From Ruegeria meonggei (GTDB lineage Bacteria > Pseudomonadota > Alphaproteobacteria > Rhodobacterales > Rhodobacteraceae), in assembly GCF_900172215.1 (NCBI RefSeq), contig NZ_FWFP01000004.1:186001-250000 (forward strand): a stretch of 64,000 nucleotides of DNA, written 5' to 3'. Numbering within the stretch: the first letter of the stretch is position 1; every line of letters begins with the position of its first letter. Below are positions 1 to 8,047 of the stretch, piece by piece. Made by a program: the position numbers and the translations under genes. The notes below the pieces were generated by a model. The model had not been told where the DNA came from, did not search any database, and was given only the letters and a program-made list of their open reading frames with translations.

Positions 1-1
1 G

Positions 2-346
2 GCCCTTGGCTTCACAGAACGAACTGGCGGGCACCAGGCAACGTCTTTCCTCGAAACTCCATTTCCACAGCCCACTGGATCGCACTTTGTCGTCTCTGGC
101 GTTGTTCCATGCGCCGGGCTGGATGATTGCGCCCGTCTTTTTGGACTTCTTTGTCGTGCGAAAGCCCCAACTCAAGGGAACCAGTTCACGCGACCCATCC
201 TCGTCTTTTCTGACCACCGGGCCCATGTGTTTTGGGTAAATAGCAGGGAGGGGTTCGGCATTCCCAAGCCTGTTCTTCTCCGCTGCTACATCGAACAGAC
301 GGCGCATCGCATCGGCGGGGATCATGTTGGAATACAGGTTGCACAT
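2..346 (-). CDS. SOS response-associated peptidase (SRAP, YedK/HMCES family), 3' end cut by window edge
   Basis: SRAP proteins form a covalent link to abasic sites in single-stranded DNA through the Cys exposed when Met1 is removed. The reading frame starts MCNLYSNMIPADAMRRLF, so Cys2 is in place, and it continues through NNARDDKV (the Asn-Ala-Arg segment of the family) to RRCLVPASSFCEAKG, the family's RCLVPA block, where the window ends. About 115 of an expected 200-230 residues are visible. A LexA box lies 46-60 bp upstream, so DNA-damage induction is likely. The family call rests on Cys2 plus two conserved blocks; the C-terminal active-site His cannot be checked here. Confidence 0.9.
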   Translation of the reverse strand, partial: MCNLYSNMIPADAMRRLFDVAAEKNRLGNAEPLPAIYPKHMGPVVRKDEDGSRELVPLSWGFRTTKKSKKTGAIIQPGAWNNARDDKVRSSGLWKWSFEERRCLVPASSFCEAKG

Positions 347-391
347 CTGACAGACGGTACGCGCCAAATACGGTTTGGACAAGTTCGATAT

Positions 392-406
392 GTTCGCTAA
401 ACGTTC
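392..406. promoter_or_regulatory. LexA (SOS) box, GTTC-N7-GTTC
   Basis: The sequence GTTCGCTAAACGTTC is an exact match to the alphaproteobacterial LexA site (direct repeat GTTC with a 7-bp spacer). It lies between the divergent SRAP gene (start at 346) and a small ORF that starts at 410. A third GTTC at 383-386 has 5-bp spacing and does not fit the consensus. Confidence 0.8.
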
Positions 407-409
407 CGC

Positions 410-709
410 ATGACGGGCTGGCCCTACCGAATCCCCTTTGACCTTTACGAAGAGCTTGAATCGCGCCGCGTTGACGATTGGCAAGCGGCCCTGCGTGCAT
501 GGGCCAAGAACCACGGCCTAAAGCTCAAAATACAGTGGTGGGCGCAATTAGAGCGCAAAATTTCCGAACTGCATTCTATGCGCTTCACTGCAAAACCACA
601 GGATTACTGGGCAGTGATCCGAGAATGGCTAGTGCGGCACGAGGTGCCTATACCGGGTAGATTTCCGGGTTGGCCCGAACAGGGTTCAGTGCGTGGGCAT
701 GAAACATGA
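410..709 (+). CDS. small hypothetical protein, probably SOS-controlled
   Basis: A 99-residue ORF rich in Trp, Arg and Glu (for example DLYEELESRRVDDWQAALRAW), predicted mostly helical, without signal peptide or membrane segment. I do not recognise the family. The ATG is 3 bp after the LexA box, leaving no room for a Shine-Dalgarno sequence. TTGGAC at 375-380 and TAAACG at 398-403 with a 17-bp spacer would place the transcript start near 410, so the message could be leaderless. Composition looks protein-like and no competing ORF is better on either strand. It could still be chance, and the last dozen residues look less ordered. Confidence 0.5.
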   Translation: MTGWPYRIPFDLYEELESRRVDDWQAALRAWAKNHGLKLKIQWWAQLERKISELHSMRFTAKPQDYWAVIREWLVRHEVPIPGRFPGWPEQGSVRGHET

Positions 710-1231
710 GTGCTGGCAACATCCCCAGAAAAAGCGAGTAGCCTAAAGGGAAAGGATGCGTCGAACTGATGATCCTGCCCGACCCAAATACCAATACGTG
801 CACCATCAGGAGTATATTGGTTGAAGGAAGGGTGGTTGAGGGGCTGGACGAGGGGGTAAGCGCCAGCCCCTCACTCAAGGGGGTATACGGAGTGGTAGTC
901 TTTATCCGTTAACCAATACGTACCTGTAGACTCATCTGATCGATATTGGGGAAACCCCTTAGTGCAGCACGTGCTGTCAAAAGGCTGTGGGACACACCCG
1001 AAATGGCGATTGAGGTTTGTTGTTCTGTTAATGAAACAGCCACATTTTTAACGTTTCCCCCTATTACACATCGGGCGCGGCGCGCCTTGAGGGAGTTTGC
1101 GATTTAGAAGAGGGGGTATGAGTTCGGCGCGTCGTGCCCCGGCTTCTCAGGATATTACCCGCAATTTGTCTCAAAATTTTTAACTGCCTGGGTGGGAGTG
1201 TCTGTCATTCTAGGGTGCGAGGTTTATCTAC
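710..1231. other. intergenic stretch without a supported gene
   Basis: About 520 bp with no convincing ORF. It contains an 11-bp inverted repeat (837-847 with 863-873, 15-nt loop) and AT-rich runs after 1020. I cannot tie it to a promoter or terminator with confidence. Confidence 0.5.
837..873. repeat. inverted repeat / stem-loop
   Basis: TGAGGGGCTGG (837-847) pairs perfectly with CCAGCCCCTCA (863-873) across a 15-nt loop. No T-run follows on either strand, so it is not a typical intrinsic terminator. Confidence 0.6.
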
Positions 1232-2326
1232 ATGGAAGCAATTAAGGCGCTACACAGCACACTTTTGGGTGCGAAACGAGAGTTGGATTCAGGCACGAAA
1301 CCAAAAGAACGGCCACTTCGAACTTTACCCCCAAGCTTGCCGCCATGTCCCCCTGAGCACATTCTTCTTCCAGACAGTCATGTATTGGCCGAGTTACCTT
1401 GCACGCGGTATTGGCACGAGGAAAAGAGAAAGGATGTAAACGGTCTACCCGCTCCGGGGGTTCCACATTGGTTGCGACGCTTTGATTGGCTGGTTGGTTG
1501 GGAACATGGTTGGGTACAATCTGGGTTTTTTCCGAGGCATGTTTATTGCCACCCAAACGCCATGACGGGATTGCTGAGCTATTTGAAGGATAGTTTTCAA
1601 GAGAGAAACCCAGGCTCTTTCCTCGTAATTGGAGGTGGAGATACGCCGTTAAGCAGTCAAAGCAGGAGCACTATTCGGGGCCTGAAAAAGTACTTCAGGG
1701 ATATTTATTACGAAGCCTTTGATCGGTCTGTGCTTGGCGTGAAAATGATGCCAATTGGCCTGCAAGAGTTTTACATTCGCGGGTTTGAGAAGGACCTCCG
1801 TTCGGCAGTTAGGGCAAAGCCGCAAAAGACTCGCCTTGCTCTAAGCTCATTTGGAAAGTTCTGGCCAGGACTCGAAAAAACAATTCCCGATAGGACAAGT
1901 GCAAAAGAGTTCGCGGCAAGTTCTGACTTCATAACATGTGGCCCTTTTGCCCAACCTGAATACTACGAAGCGTTGGCCACGCATCATTACATGATTTGCC
2001 CACTTGGCAACGGTGTGCAGGCTCCAAAGATAATGGAAGCGTTCCTGTTTAGGTGTATCCCGATTATGACAGATAGTTTGATGGCGAGAACTTACGCTCA
2101 CAAGGGCGCGCCAGTTCTTATCGTCAAAAACTGGAGCGACCTGAATCAAGAGCTTCTGGAAAAAAGCTTGCCCATTCTCAGCGACCGAGCGAACAGTTTC
2201 TTTGACGTTGCGAGTGATCCCGATAAGTGGTGGGAGTTTTCCTTTGAACGCTCGCCTACGACCGACCATTTTCAGAGCCAAAGACTAGATGCTCAAGCTG
2301 ACGAGCCGCGCACACATGATCATTGA
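1232..2326 (+). CDS. exostosin-like (GT47-type) glycosyltransferase
   Basis: A 364-residue soluble protein without signal peptide. The block HHYMICPLGNGVQAPKIMEA followed by FLFRCIPIM resembles the nucleotide-sugar-binding segment of exostosin-type glycosyltransferases (pattern CPxGNG...EAxxxGxIPI), where the Glu contacts the donor ribose. A Gly-rich turn (LVIGGGDTPL) lies before it. The gene stands alone: no lipopolysaccharide or capsule gene is adjacent. Base composition is visibly more AT-rich than the core genes to the right, suggesting acquisition. Donor and acceptor sugars cannot be predicted. ATG 1232 is preceded by GCGAGG at a loose but usable distance. Confidence 0.6.
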   Translation: MEAIKALHSTLLGAKRELDSGTKPKERPLRTLPPSLPPCPPEHILLPDSHVLAELPCTRYWHEEKRKDVNGLPAPGVPHWLRRFDWLVGWEHGWVQSGFFPRHVYCHPNAMTGLLSYLKDSFQERNPGSFLVIGGGDTPLSSQSRSTIRGLKKYFRDIYYEAFDRSVLGVKMMPIGLQEFYIRGFEKDLRSAVRAKPQKTRLALSSFGKFWPGLEKTIPDRTSAKEFAASSDFITCGPFAQPEYYEALATHHYMICPLGNGVQAPKIMEAFLFRCIPIMTDSLMARTYAHKGAPVLIVKNWSDLNQELLEKSLPILSDRANSFFDVASDPDKWWEFSFERSPTTDHFQSQRLDAQADEPRTHDH

Positions 2327-2612
2327 TGGCTTTTCTCATCAGTTGGGCCTCGCGGCTTCGCATGCAGTGCTTAGTTTGCTTAGACAGCTCAACACATCTC
2401 TGAGCCACTTCGTCATCAACGCGTCCGTCTAAAATTAAAGCGGCGATTGTCACGGGGGACGCGCCCGAGGTCAGGTCACACAGCGGTGTGCCGCGAATTC
2501 GCTCCGCCACGGCATGAAGTTGTTTCATTAACTCAGAAGTAGCTCCGCTTTTGGCAACCGACTTGGTTACCTGCTGGCTTTCCAACGCTGCCAATCGGTT
2601 TCTGATGCTCAT
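2256..2612 (-). CDS. small hypothetical protein, partner of DUF5681 gene
   Basis: A 118-residue protein that starts MSIRNRLAALES, a coiled-coil-like N-terminus I associate with small ORFs downstream of DUF5681 genes in roseobacter accessory regions. Its ATG overlaps the stop of the preceding ORF (ATGA), showing translational coupling. Its 3' end overlaps the convergent glycosyltransferase gene by about 70 bp. Function unknown. The upstream partner is truncated, so this gene may also be a relic. Confidence 0.5.
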   Translation of the reverse strand: MSIRNRLAALESQQVTKSVAKSGATSELMKQLHAVAERIRGTPLCDLTSGASPVTIAALILDGRVDDEVAQRCVELSKQTKHCMRSREAQLMRKAINDHVCAARQLEHLVFGSENGRS

Positions 2613-2983
2613 TTCTGTGCCTCCAGTGCTTTCAGTCTGCGTTCGTAATCGGTTGTCTCCAGCACCCGGCGGTATTGATCGACCAGCCCCATGACAGTTG
2701 CGCCCTCCAATGGGGTCACCTCGCCATCAGAGACAGCCTGTAGAACCGCCTGCGCGGCCTCTGAGGCATCCTCAGCAGAACCTATCGGTGGAAGGTTGAA
2801 GTTAACTGGAGCGTCTTTCCTGGTGGGCGCTATGCGTTCCAGACACAGGCGCAAGGCTGTACTGTCGCCCTCAAGTGCCATCTCGACCGCTTTTTGGGTG
2901 ATTTGCTCAGACTGACCCTCAAGCAGTTCCTCAACAGCCCGTAGAACAAGTTGAACGATAGCTTCGTTCGCTGAGCCGACATG
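2609..2983 (-). pseudogene. DUF5681-family protein, N-terminus lost
   Basis: DUF5681 proteins begin with a GNPAGRP-like basic segment and continue with a helical region containing ALxLCLxRIxPxRKDxPV. Here the second part is intact (STALRLCLERIAPTRKDAPV and on to YERRLKALEAQK). The frame stays open upstream (EAIVQLVLRAVEELLEGQSE) only to an in-frame TAG at about 2983, and neither a start codon nor the GNPAGRP segment is present. The only internal ATG is at 2881. I read this as an N-terminally truncated gene. The family is common in phage-like and mobile regions, which agrees with the nearby integrase scar. Confidence 0.6.
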
Positions 2984-3237
2984 CTAGGTGTTATGAAGGC
3001 ATCGAACCTGACGGAAAGCATCAGATGTCCGCTCCGAGCCCTTACCTGCCATCGCGGTTTGGCTTCGATGCTGCGGGTGCGGTCGACAGGTTCCAGTCCA
3101 GAGCGGACCTCCAACTAGCAATTAATTTCTCAGGTTGGTTCCTACCGGTCGGGTTGGAAGCGGTCATTCACTGGCGGGTACGGGCGCAGTTTCATTGGCA
3201 TGGCGAGACGCGACTTCATCGCTGATGCTGAGCACTA

Positions 3238-4167
3238 TTACGAATGAGGCGAAAGAACCTGTTCCGCGATCCAGTCGAATACCATTCGAGGGCCGCGTCC
3301 CAAATTGGTCTGGTCCCGCGACATGACGTAGCCTGCGTCGCTTATGACTACATCATCTGTCACTTGCACCAGCGAACCTTTGTTGAGCAAGCCATCTATT
3401 AGACCGATCCAACCCAATGCGACCCCATCCCCTGCTAACGCAGCCTGAGTGACCATGTCGTAGTTGTTAAAGCTGATGTAATTTTTCTTTCTTTCGCCTG
3501 CAATGCCCAGACTATCAAACCAACCCTGCCAAGTTTGCCACTCGGCAGTGGCGGGTTTTGATAAACTTAGCAGTTGCACATCCAATAAGTCTGCAGAAGA
3601 GCGAATTGGTGTTATCTTTTCTAATAGCTGAGGACTGCAAACTGCTGCGACAGTCTCTTCCAGCAGTAGAATTTCACCAGGCTTAATCTCACTTCTGGGC
3701 GCTACATGGATTTGTATGTCGCAATCCGTGTCGTCCAAGCCTGGCGGCACAGTAGATGCCAGAATTTGAATCTCAATCTCGTCCCCAAGCTCTTCGCGCA
3801 AGTAAGCCAGACGCGGTAGCAGCCAGAACGTAGAGAAAGCGAAGTCGGCAGAAATCCGAACCCTTGGTTTGGATTTACGATCCAGTAAGGATCCAACCGC
3901 ATAGCCCATTTGTGTCATTGCAGGTTTGACCACGTTGAGAAGCCTGAGCCCTTCATATGTTAGTGAAACGCCACGGTGTTCTCGCTTGAAAAGCACTACT
4001 CCCAAATCGATCTCCAAACCCTTAATCCGTTGAGAGATCGAAGATTGCGTCAAGCCAAGTGCTTCGCCAGCGCTTGTGAAGTTTCCATGTTTCGCGACCA
4101 TTTCAAAAGCATAGAGTGCGACAAGGTTGCGGCTAAGATTGGTATTAATCTTGTTAATGTCATTCAT
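3238..4167 (-). CDS. LysR-family transcriptional regulator (GcvA-like)
   Basis: A 309-residue LTTR. The winged helix-turn-helix is at about residues 15-75 (FEMVAKHGNFTSAGEALGLT, then QSSISQRIKGLE), followed by a periplasmic-binding-protein-like effector domain from about residue 100 (PRVRISADFAFSTFWLLPRL). It is transcribed divergently from the BCCT carrier gene at 4510 with about 340 bp between them, the usual arrangement of an LTTR and its target, so regulation of that carrier is likely (inference). The effector is unknown. No strong ribosome-binding site precedes the ATG. Confidence 0.85.
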   Translation of the reverse strand: MNDINKINTNLSRNLVALYAFEMVAKHGNFTSAGEALGLTQSSISQRIKGLEIDLGVVLFKREHRGVSLTYEGLRLLNVVKPAMTQMGYAVGSLLDRKSKPRVRISADFAFSTFWLLPRLAYLREELGDEIEIQILASTVPPGLDDTDCDIQIHVAPRSEIKPGEILLLEETVAAVCSPQLLEKITPIRSSADLLDVQLLSLSKPATAEWQTWQGWFDSLGIAGERKKNYISFNNYDMVTQAALAGDGVALGWIGLIDGLLNKGSLVQVTDDVVISDAGYVMSRDQTNLGRGPRMVFDWIAEQVLSPHS

Positions 4168-4509
4168 AATTACTGAACTACTGCAAAACTACTCGAATAT
4201 GTATCAAAAACTCTGTCAAAGGGTGTCTATTGCCGCCCGGACAAAAAAGAGACGGGATCGAGTCATGACCGGGTGGTGGCGCAATCAGACAACCCAGACT
4301 GCAAGAGCAATGCAGATGGGCATGGTGACTTCCCCAAAAACGTGGGTCAATTCCCAATCAACAGGTCGTGCAGGAACAGTTCAGCCTGTCGCTTCTCATT
4401 GCCTGGGTTAGGCAACACAATTTGCGGCTAGTCCAAACACGGCTTGGTGCTGAAGTCGCAACGATTTGATCTTGCAACCCGCTAGATCAACTACAGGGAG
4501 ATGAAGAAT
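4168..4509. promoter_or_regulatory. divergent promoter region between LysR and BCCT genes
   Basis: About 340 bp with no convincing ORF, presumably carrying both promoters and the LysR operator. I could not single out one T-N11-A site above background. Confidence 0.4.
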
Positions 4510-6189
4510 ATGGCAGTTAAGCCTCCACTATCGGAACTTCCGATAAAAACCGCTGAAAACGGTTTCTATCGGGGGTTCAGCGTCAACGTGACGGTAATCA
4601 GTAAGATCATTATCAGTTTACTGGTGGTCTGGTGTATTGTGTGGCCCACTCAAGCTGGCAGAATCTTAGGCGATTGGAACGCGGCTATTCTGGCTCAGTT
4701 TGCCGCTTGGTATATCTGGGTCGTAACCGCGTTTGTTATCGTTTGTATCGGGCTGGCAATCTGGCCGACCGGAGGGCGTCTTAAGCTTGGTGTCGAGGGG
4801 GAAAAACCCGAGTTCTCCAACTTCTCCTGGTTTTCGATGATGTTTGGCGCCGGGATCGGTGTCGGGATGCTGACCTGGGCCGTTGCGGAACCAGTCGCGC
4901 ATTTCAAGAACAACCCATCAGTGATTCAAGGTATCACAACGGCGCTCGATGCGGACAACGTTAGAACTGCCTATGTGTGGTCCTATCTGCATTGGGGTCT
5001 TGGCGCATGGGCGTGTTACGCAATTGCTGGTCTGTCGCTGGCGTTCTTCAGCTATCGCCGCGGGCTGCCATTAACGATCCGGTCGTCGCTGACGCCGCTG
5101 TTTGGCAAGGCGCTGTCCGGTAACCTTGGTCACGTGATCGATATTGTGGCCGTTGTTGCCACCATCCTTGGCGTTGCTCAAACGTTGGGATTCGGGGTCG
5201 AGCAGTTCGTTGCGGGTCTAACGCGGATCGGTATCGGCGGGCTCGCGCATACGGATGGTTCGGCAACGACGCTTGGGATCATCGTTGCCTTAGTGGTCAT
5301 CATGGGGGCCTCGACATTGTCGGCGTTGTCCGGAGTTGGCAAAGGCATCAAATGGCTGTCGAACATCAATATGGTGTTGTCGATCTTCTTGCTGGGCTTC
5401 TTTATCATCTTTGGTGCGACGTTCTTTGGTGCAAGTGCCTTCTTCGTTGGGATCTGGGACTATCTGGTAGCGCTGCCGTGGCTGAGCTTTAATGTTTATG
5501 CATCTGATGGTGTCGAAGGATCAGAATCCTTCCTGCTTGCCCAATGGCAGGGCTGGTGGCCGGTATTCTATTGGGCTTGGTGGATTGCCTTCGCACCCTT
5601 TGTCGGCTTGTTCCTTGCGCGTATCTCACGCGGTCGTACGATCCGAGAGTTTGTACTCGGCGCGATGATTGTTCCCTCGCTGATGTGCTTCGTCTGGTTC
5701 GCATGGGCCGGTGGCACAGCAATCGATCTGGAACTGAACGGCAATGCAAATGGTGTGATCCTGGATGCGGCGAATGGCGACAAGATTTTTGCCATGACCG
5801 AATTCATGCTAGCCCCAATTGCACAGGCTTTGGCCTGGGGTATGGCGGTAGTCATCGTTGTTTTGCTGATGACTTTCCTGGTGACGTCAGCTGACTCTGC
5901 GGTATTGATCGTCAACACGATCAACGCTGCAGGTGATGAAGGCCCCAAGGCACGCCCTCACATCGTGTTCTGGGGCGCTGCGCTGGCGTTGGTCGTCGGT
6001 GGATTGCTGATTTCTGGCGGCACCGGCGCAATTCAGACTGCAATGGTGATTGGGGCGTTGCCGTTCTCGATTGTGATGGCTCTTATGTGCATCGCTTTGA
6101 TCAAGGCCATCTGGAATGATGGTCGGCGCGAGGCCGCAGGCGTTGCTACAACAATTGATCCGGAAACCTCGACGATGCCAGCGGAATAG
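4510..6189 (+). CDS. BCCT-family betaine/choline/carnitine transporter
   Basis: A 559-residue polytopic inner-membrane carrier of the betaine-choline-carnitine family, which takes up quaternary amines such as glycine betaine, choline, carnitine or DMSP, usually coupled to Na+. About 12 hydrophobic segments are visible. The glycine-rich stretch GAGIGVGMLTWAVAEP and the Trp-rich box WWIAFAPFVGLFLARISRGR are family hallmarks. An ATG at 4501 directly abuts GGGAG (4496-4500); the in-frame ATG at 4510 has proper 9-nt spacing to that element and is preferred. Substrate cannot be set by eye. The divergent LysR gene is the likely regulator. Confidence 0.92.
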   Translation: MAVKPPLSELPIKTAENGFYRGFSVNVTVISKIIISLLVVWCIVWPTQAGRILGDWNAAILAQFAAWYIWVVTAFVIVCIGLAIWPTGGRLKLGVEGEKPEFSNFSWFSMMFGAGIGVGMLTWAVAEPVAHFKNNPSVIQGITTALDADNVRTAYVWSYLHWGLGAWACYAIAGLSLAFFSYRRGLPLTIRSSLTPLFGKALSGNLGHVIDIVAVVATILGVAQTLGFGVEQFVAGLTRIGIGGLAHTDGSATTLGIIVALVVIMGASTLSALSGVGKGIKWLSNINMVLSIFLLGFFIIFGATFFGASAFFVGIWDYLVALPWLSFNVYASDGVEGSESFLLAQWQGWWPVFYWAWWIAFAPFVGLFLARISRGRTIREFVLGAMIVPSLMCFVWFAWAGGTAIDLELNGNANGVILDAANGDKIFAMTEFMLAPIAQALAWGMAVVIVVLLMTFLVTSADSAVLIVNTINAAGDEGPKARPHIVFWGAALALVVGGLLISGGTGAIQTAMVIGALPFSIVMALMCIALIKAIWNDGRREAAGVATTIDPETSTMPAE

Positions 6190-6642
6190 GTATCGCTAAA
6201 ACTACTGAGGCCCTGGTTAACATCTGGGGCCTCATTGTCCACGACACCCTTATCCATTAAAAATTGCTACGCGATGCATAAACGGCAGGAATGGGGTATC
6301 TGAACTTTGAGGTGTACCGAGTCGATGGTTGTCGGCTGTGGGCTGCCTGACTGGGCAGGCGGCACTGAGACTCGCGACTTTGCAATGTCCAATATACTAC
6401 GCATTGTTGCCGTTCGAAGCGACATGTGCTGCAACCGCCGCGAACGGCAGCTCTGTGGCCTACCTACTTTGGACGATTGGTGATTGCCCGTTAACGAATG
6501 CCAGAAACGTGAGAAAACGTAAGAAGTAGAACCTGTAGGCCTTGATCGCTTATGTTGCTCCCAATAAACGCCACTTTCACGCCAATGTTGAGCCTCATTG
6601 CGCCGTTAGCCGCAAGAAATATTAAGTATATTGGAGGCTTAA
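6190..6642. other. intergenic stretch, no supported gene
   Basis: About 450 bp without a convincing ORF. It holds the terminator-like hairpin after the BCCT gene and a 9-bp inverted repeat, TGCCGTTCG (6408-6416) with CGAACGGCA (6441-6449), 24-nt loop. Confidence 0.5.
6206..6234 (+). terminator. possible terminator after BCCT gene
   Basis: TGAGGCCC (6206-6213) pairs with GGGCCTCA (6227-6234) over a 13-nt loop, 17 bp after the BCCT stop. Only a weak T tract (TTG) follows, so this is a weak or Rho-assisted terminator at best. Confidence 0.45.
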
Positions 6643-6966
6643 GTGAGAAAAGCTATCGCAGCAATTTTGCTGACTTCAACAGTGGCAGCATGCACGGAAC
6701 CAGTTATTCAGACCGGGGCAAGCTACCCAGCAGTAGCGCCGGATCAGGTCAGAGTGTCCTTCGCGGATACCCCCAATTGCGAAAATGCTCAGGAAATTGG
6801 ACTGATCCCGCAAGTTGGATCGAACAAGTTTTCGCAAACAAGAGCAATCAACGAAATCAAACGGCAAGCTGGATCACGGGGCGCTAACTTGGTGTTACTC
6901 CAAACGCGGGCGACGAGCCTCTTAGGTGACATGCTCATTGACGCTGAGATGTATCGCTGTCTGTAA
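6643..6966 (+). CDS. small lipoprotein, DUF4156-like
   Basis: A 107-residue protein with a lipoprotein signal peptide: MRK, a hydrophobic stretch, then the lipobox TVAAC with Cys17 as the predicted acylation site. The mature part has a Cys in VSFADTPNCENAQEIG and ends in MYRCL, with GSRGANLVLLQ between. The paired Cys and the RGANLVLL segment resemble DUF4156 outer-membrane lipoproteins. Start is GTG 6643, preceded by GGAGG at 6633-6637. Function unknown. The gene ends beside the broken integrase and is separated from it by tandem hairpins. Confidence 0.65.
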   Translation: MRKAIAAILLTSTVAACTEPVIQTGASYPAVAPDQVRVSFADTPNCENAQEIGLIPQVGSNKFSQTRAINEIKRQAGSRGANLVLLQTRATSLLGDMLIDAEMYRCL

Positions 6967-6971
6967 TTCAG

Positions 6972-7008
6972 CCTTGCTTGAAAGCAAGGGCGGGCTAATG
7001 CCCGCCCT
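6972..7008. repeat. tandem overlapping hairpins between lipoprotein and integrase remnant
   Basis: CCTTGCTT (6972-6979) pairs with AAGCAAGG (6982-6989). The overlapping AGGGCGGGC (6987-6995) pairs with GCCCGCCCT (7000-7008) around a TAAT loop. They could act as a bidirectional terminator although no T-run follows, and they sit exactly where integrase homology stops. Confidence 0.6.
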
Positions 7009-7011
7009 AAC

Positions 7012-7775
7012 CAGTTCACCTGATCGACAAAGCATCCCCTAATCATCCGTTCCAGTTCTTCCGCAGTTAGCCATGCCTTGGTTTCACGGACTGGCTCACC
7101 TTCCTTGATAGAGAAGTCCGGAGGATATTTGGTGTATCGGTTCTTGCGCGCGCGCGTTAACGCGGCGCGAAGCACACGCAGGTCCTTGCAAGCAGTGTTG
7201 CGGCTCGTCTTGCCGAACTGACCCTCGGACTTTTGGTGTGCGGTCCACCGTGGTTTCTCCATGCGCCAGTCGATGTACTCATCCACTGTGTCCTGCACGA
7301 TCTCATCCCAGAACAAATGCCCGAGATGTTCTTTCAGTGGTGCCACGTTTGCGGCCATTGGGCCTGACGTGGACTCTGCCTTTTCGCGACAGATGTAATC
7401 GTAATACTGATCGACCACCCACGCGATTGTCGGTCGGGTGGGAATTTTCGGTTTTGCTAGCTCTTGGATGAAAATACCGTGCGCCGCATCTGCCTCGATT
7501 TGCAGCTTAGTGCCGTGGGATTTCCGCCGCGTCTTGCCGTCTTCCATCCAAACAGATTCCCAATACCCGTCCTTGCGACGGCGCAGACGTGGCGCATCAG
7601 GATCGACTGCGCCAGCGGGTACGATTGGGTCAAATTTGGATAGCCTTTTCTCCGCTTCGGCTTGATCTTTGGTGCCTGTGGCTTTGCGCTTCTTCTTACC
7701 GGTAGTGGGATCGTCAAAGACGATTTCCTAGTAAGAATCAGATCGTTGGCGCACATATGGGACAGGGTTCTTCAT
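7012..7775 (-). pseudogene. tyrosine recombinase/integrase remnant (amber codon, catalytic domain lost)
   Basis: Read from ATG 7775, the frame gives MKNPVPYVRQRSDSY, then TAG (7728-7730), then EIVFDDPTTGKKKRKATGTK. A second similar unit (RRKDGYWESVWMEDGKTRRK) follows, so the TAG stands where the second unit has Trp. These look like AP2-type arm-binding repeats. The SAM-like core-binding domain is next (VAPLKEHLGHLFWDEIVQDT). Homology ends at LTAEELERMIRGC, before the catalytic Arg-His-Arg-Tyr domain, and the frame then runs into unrelated hairpin sequence. Lying 85 bp downstream of a tRNA 3' end on the same strand is the normal place for such a gene. Two independent lesions make it non-functional. 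Confidence 0.85.
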
Positions 7776-7859
7776 AAGAACATCCTCGCGATTTTGTGCA
7801 GCTCGTGCAAGATTGCACCAGTTGCAAGTTTCAGTTTTCGCGTAAGTTCTTGTTTTTAT

Positions 7860-7936
7860 TGGTCGGAGTGAGAGGATTCGAACCTCCGACCCCTGCCTCC
7901 CGAAGACAGTGCTCTACCAGGCTGAGCTACACTCCG
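7860..7936 (-). tRNA. tRNA-Pro (anticodon CGG), CCA encoded
   Basis: Reading the minus strand, the acceptor stem CGGAGTG pairs with CACTCCG. The D arm is AGCTC...GAGC and the anticodon arm is CTGTC-TTCGGGA-GGCAG, giving anticodon CGG (proline, codon CCG). The T arm is GGAGG-TTCGAAT-CCTCT, the discriminator is A and the CCA end is encoded (7860-7862). All stems pair. The 3' end faces the integrase remnant, making this the likely attachment site. Confidence 0.95.
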
Positions 7937-8047
7937 ACCGTGGCGCGTGATTTATACCCCGATATTTGGATGTGCAAGGGGGATTTTGTTGACCCTATCG
8001 AGAATTGGCAGGGTCCTTGAGGGGCAGGAAATCGCCACACAAAATAG

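Noticed and set aside
383..395. A second LexA box using GTTC at 383 and 392.
   Set aside because: Spacing is 5 bp, not 7.
1..7860. A duplicate of the tRNA-Pro 3' end marking the far attachment site.
   Set aside because: I found no matching segment by eye in the first 7.8 kb; the partner site may lie outside the window or be lost.
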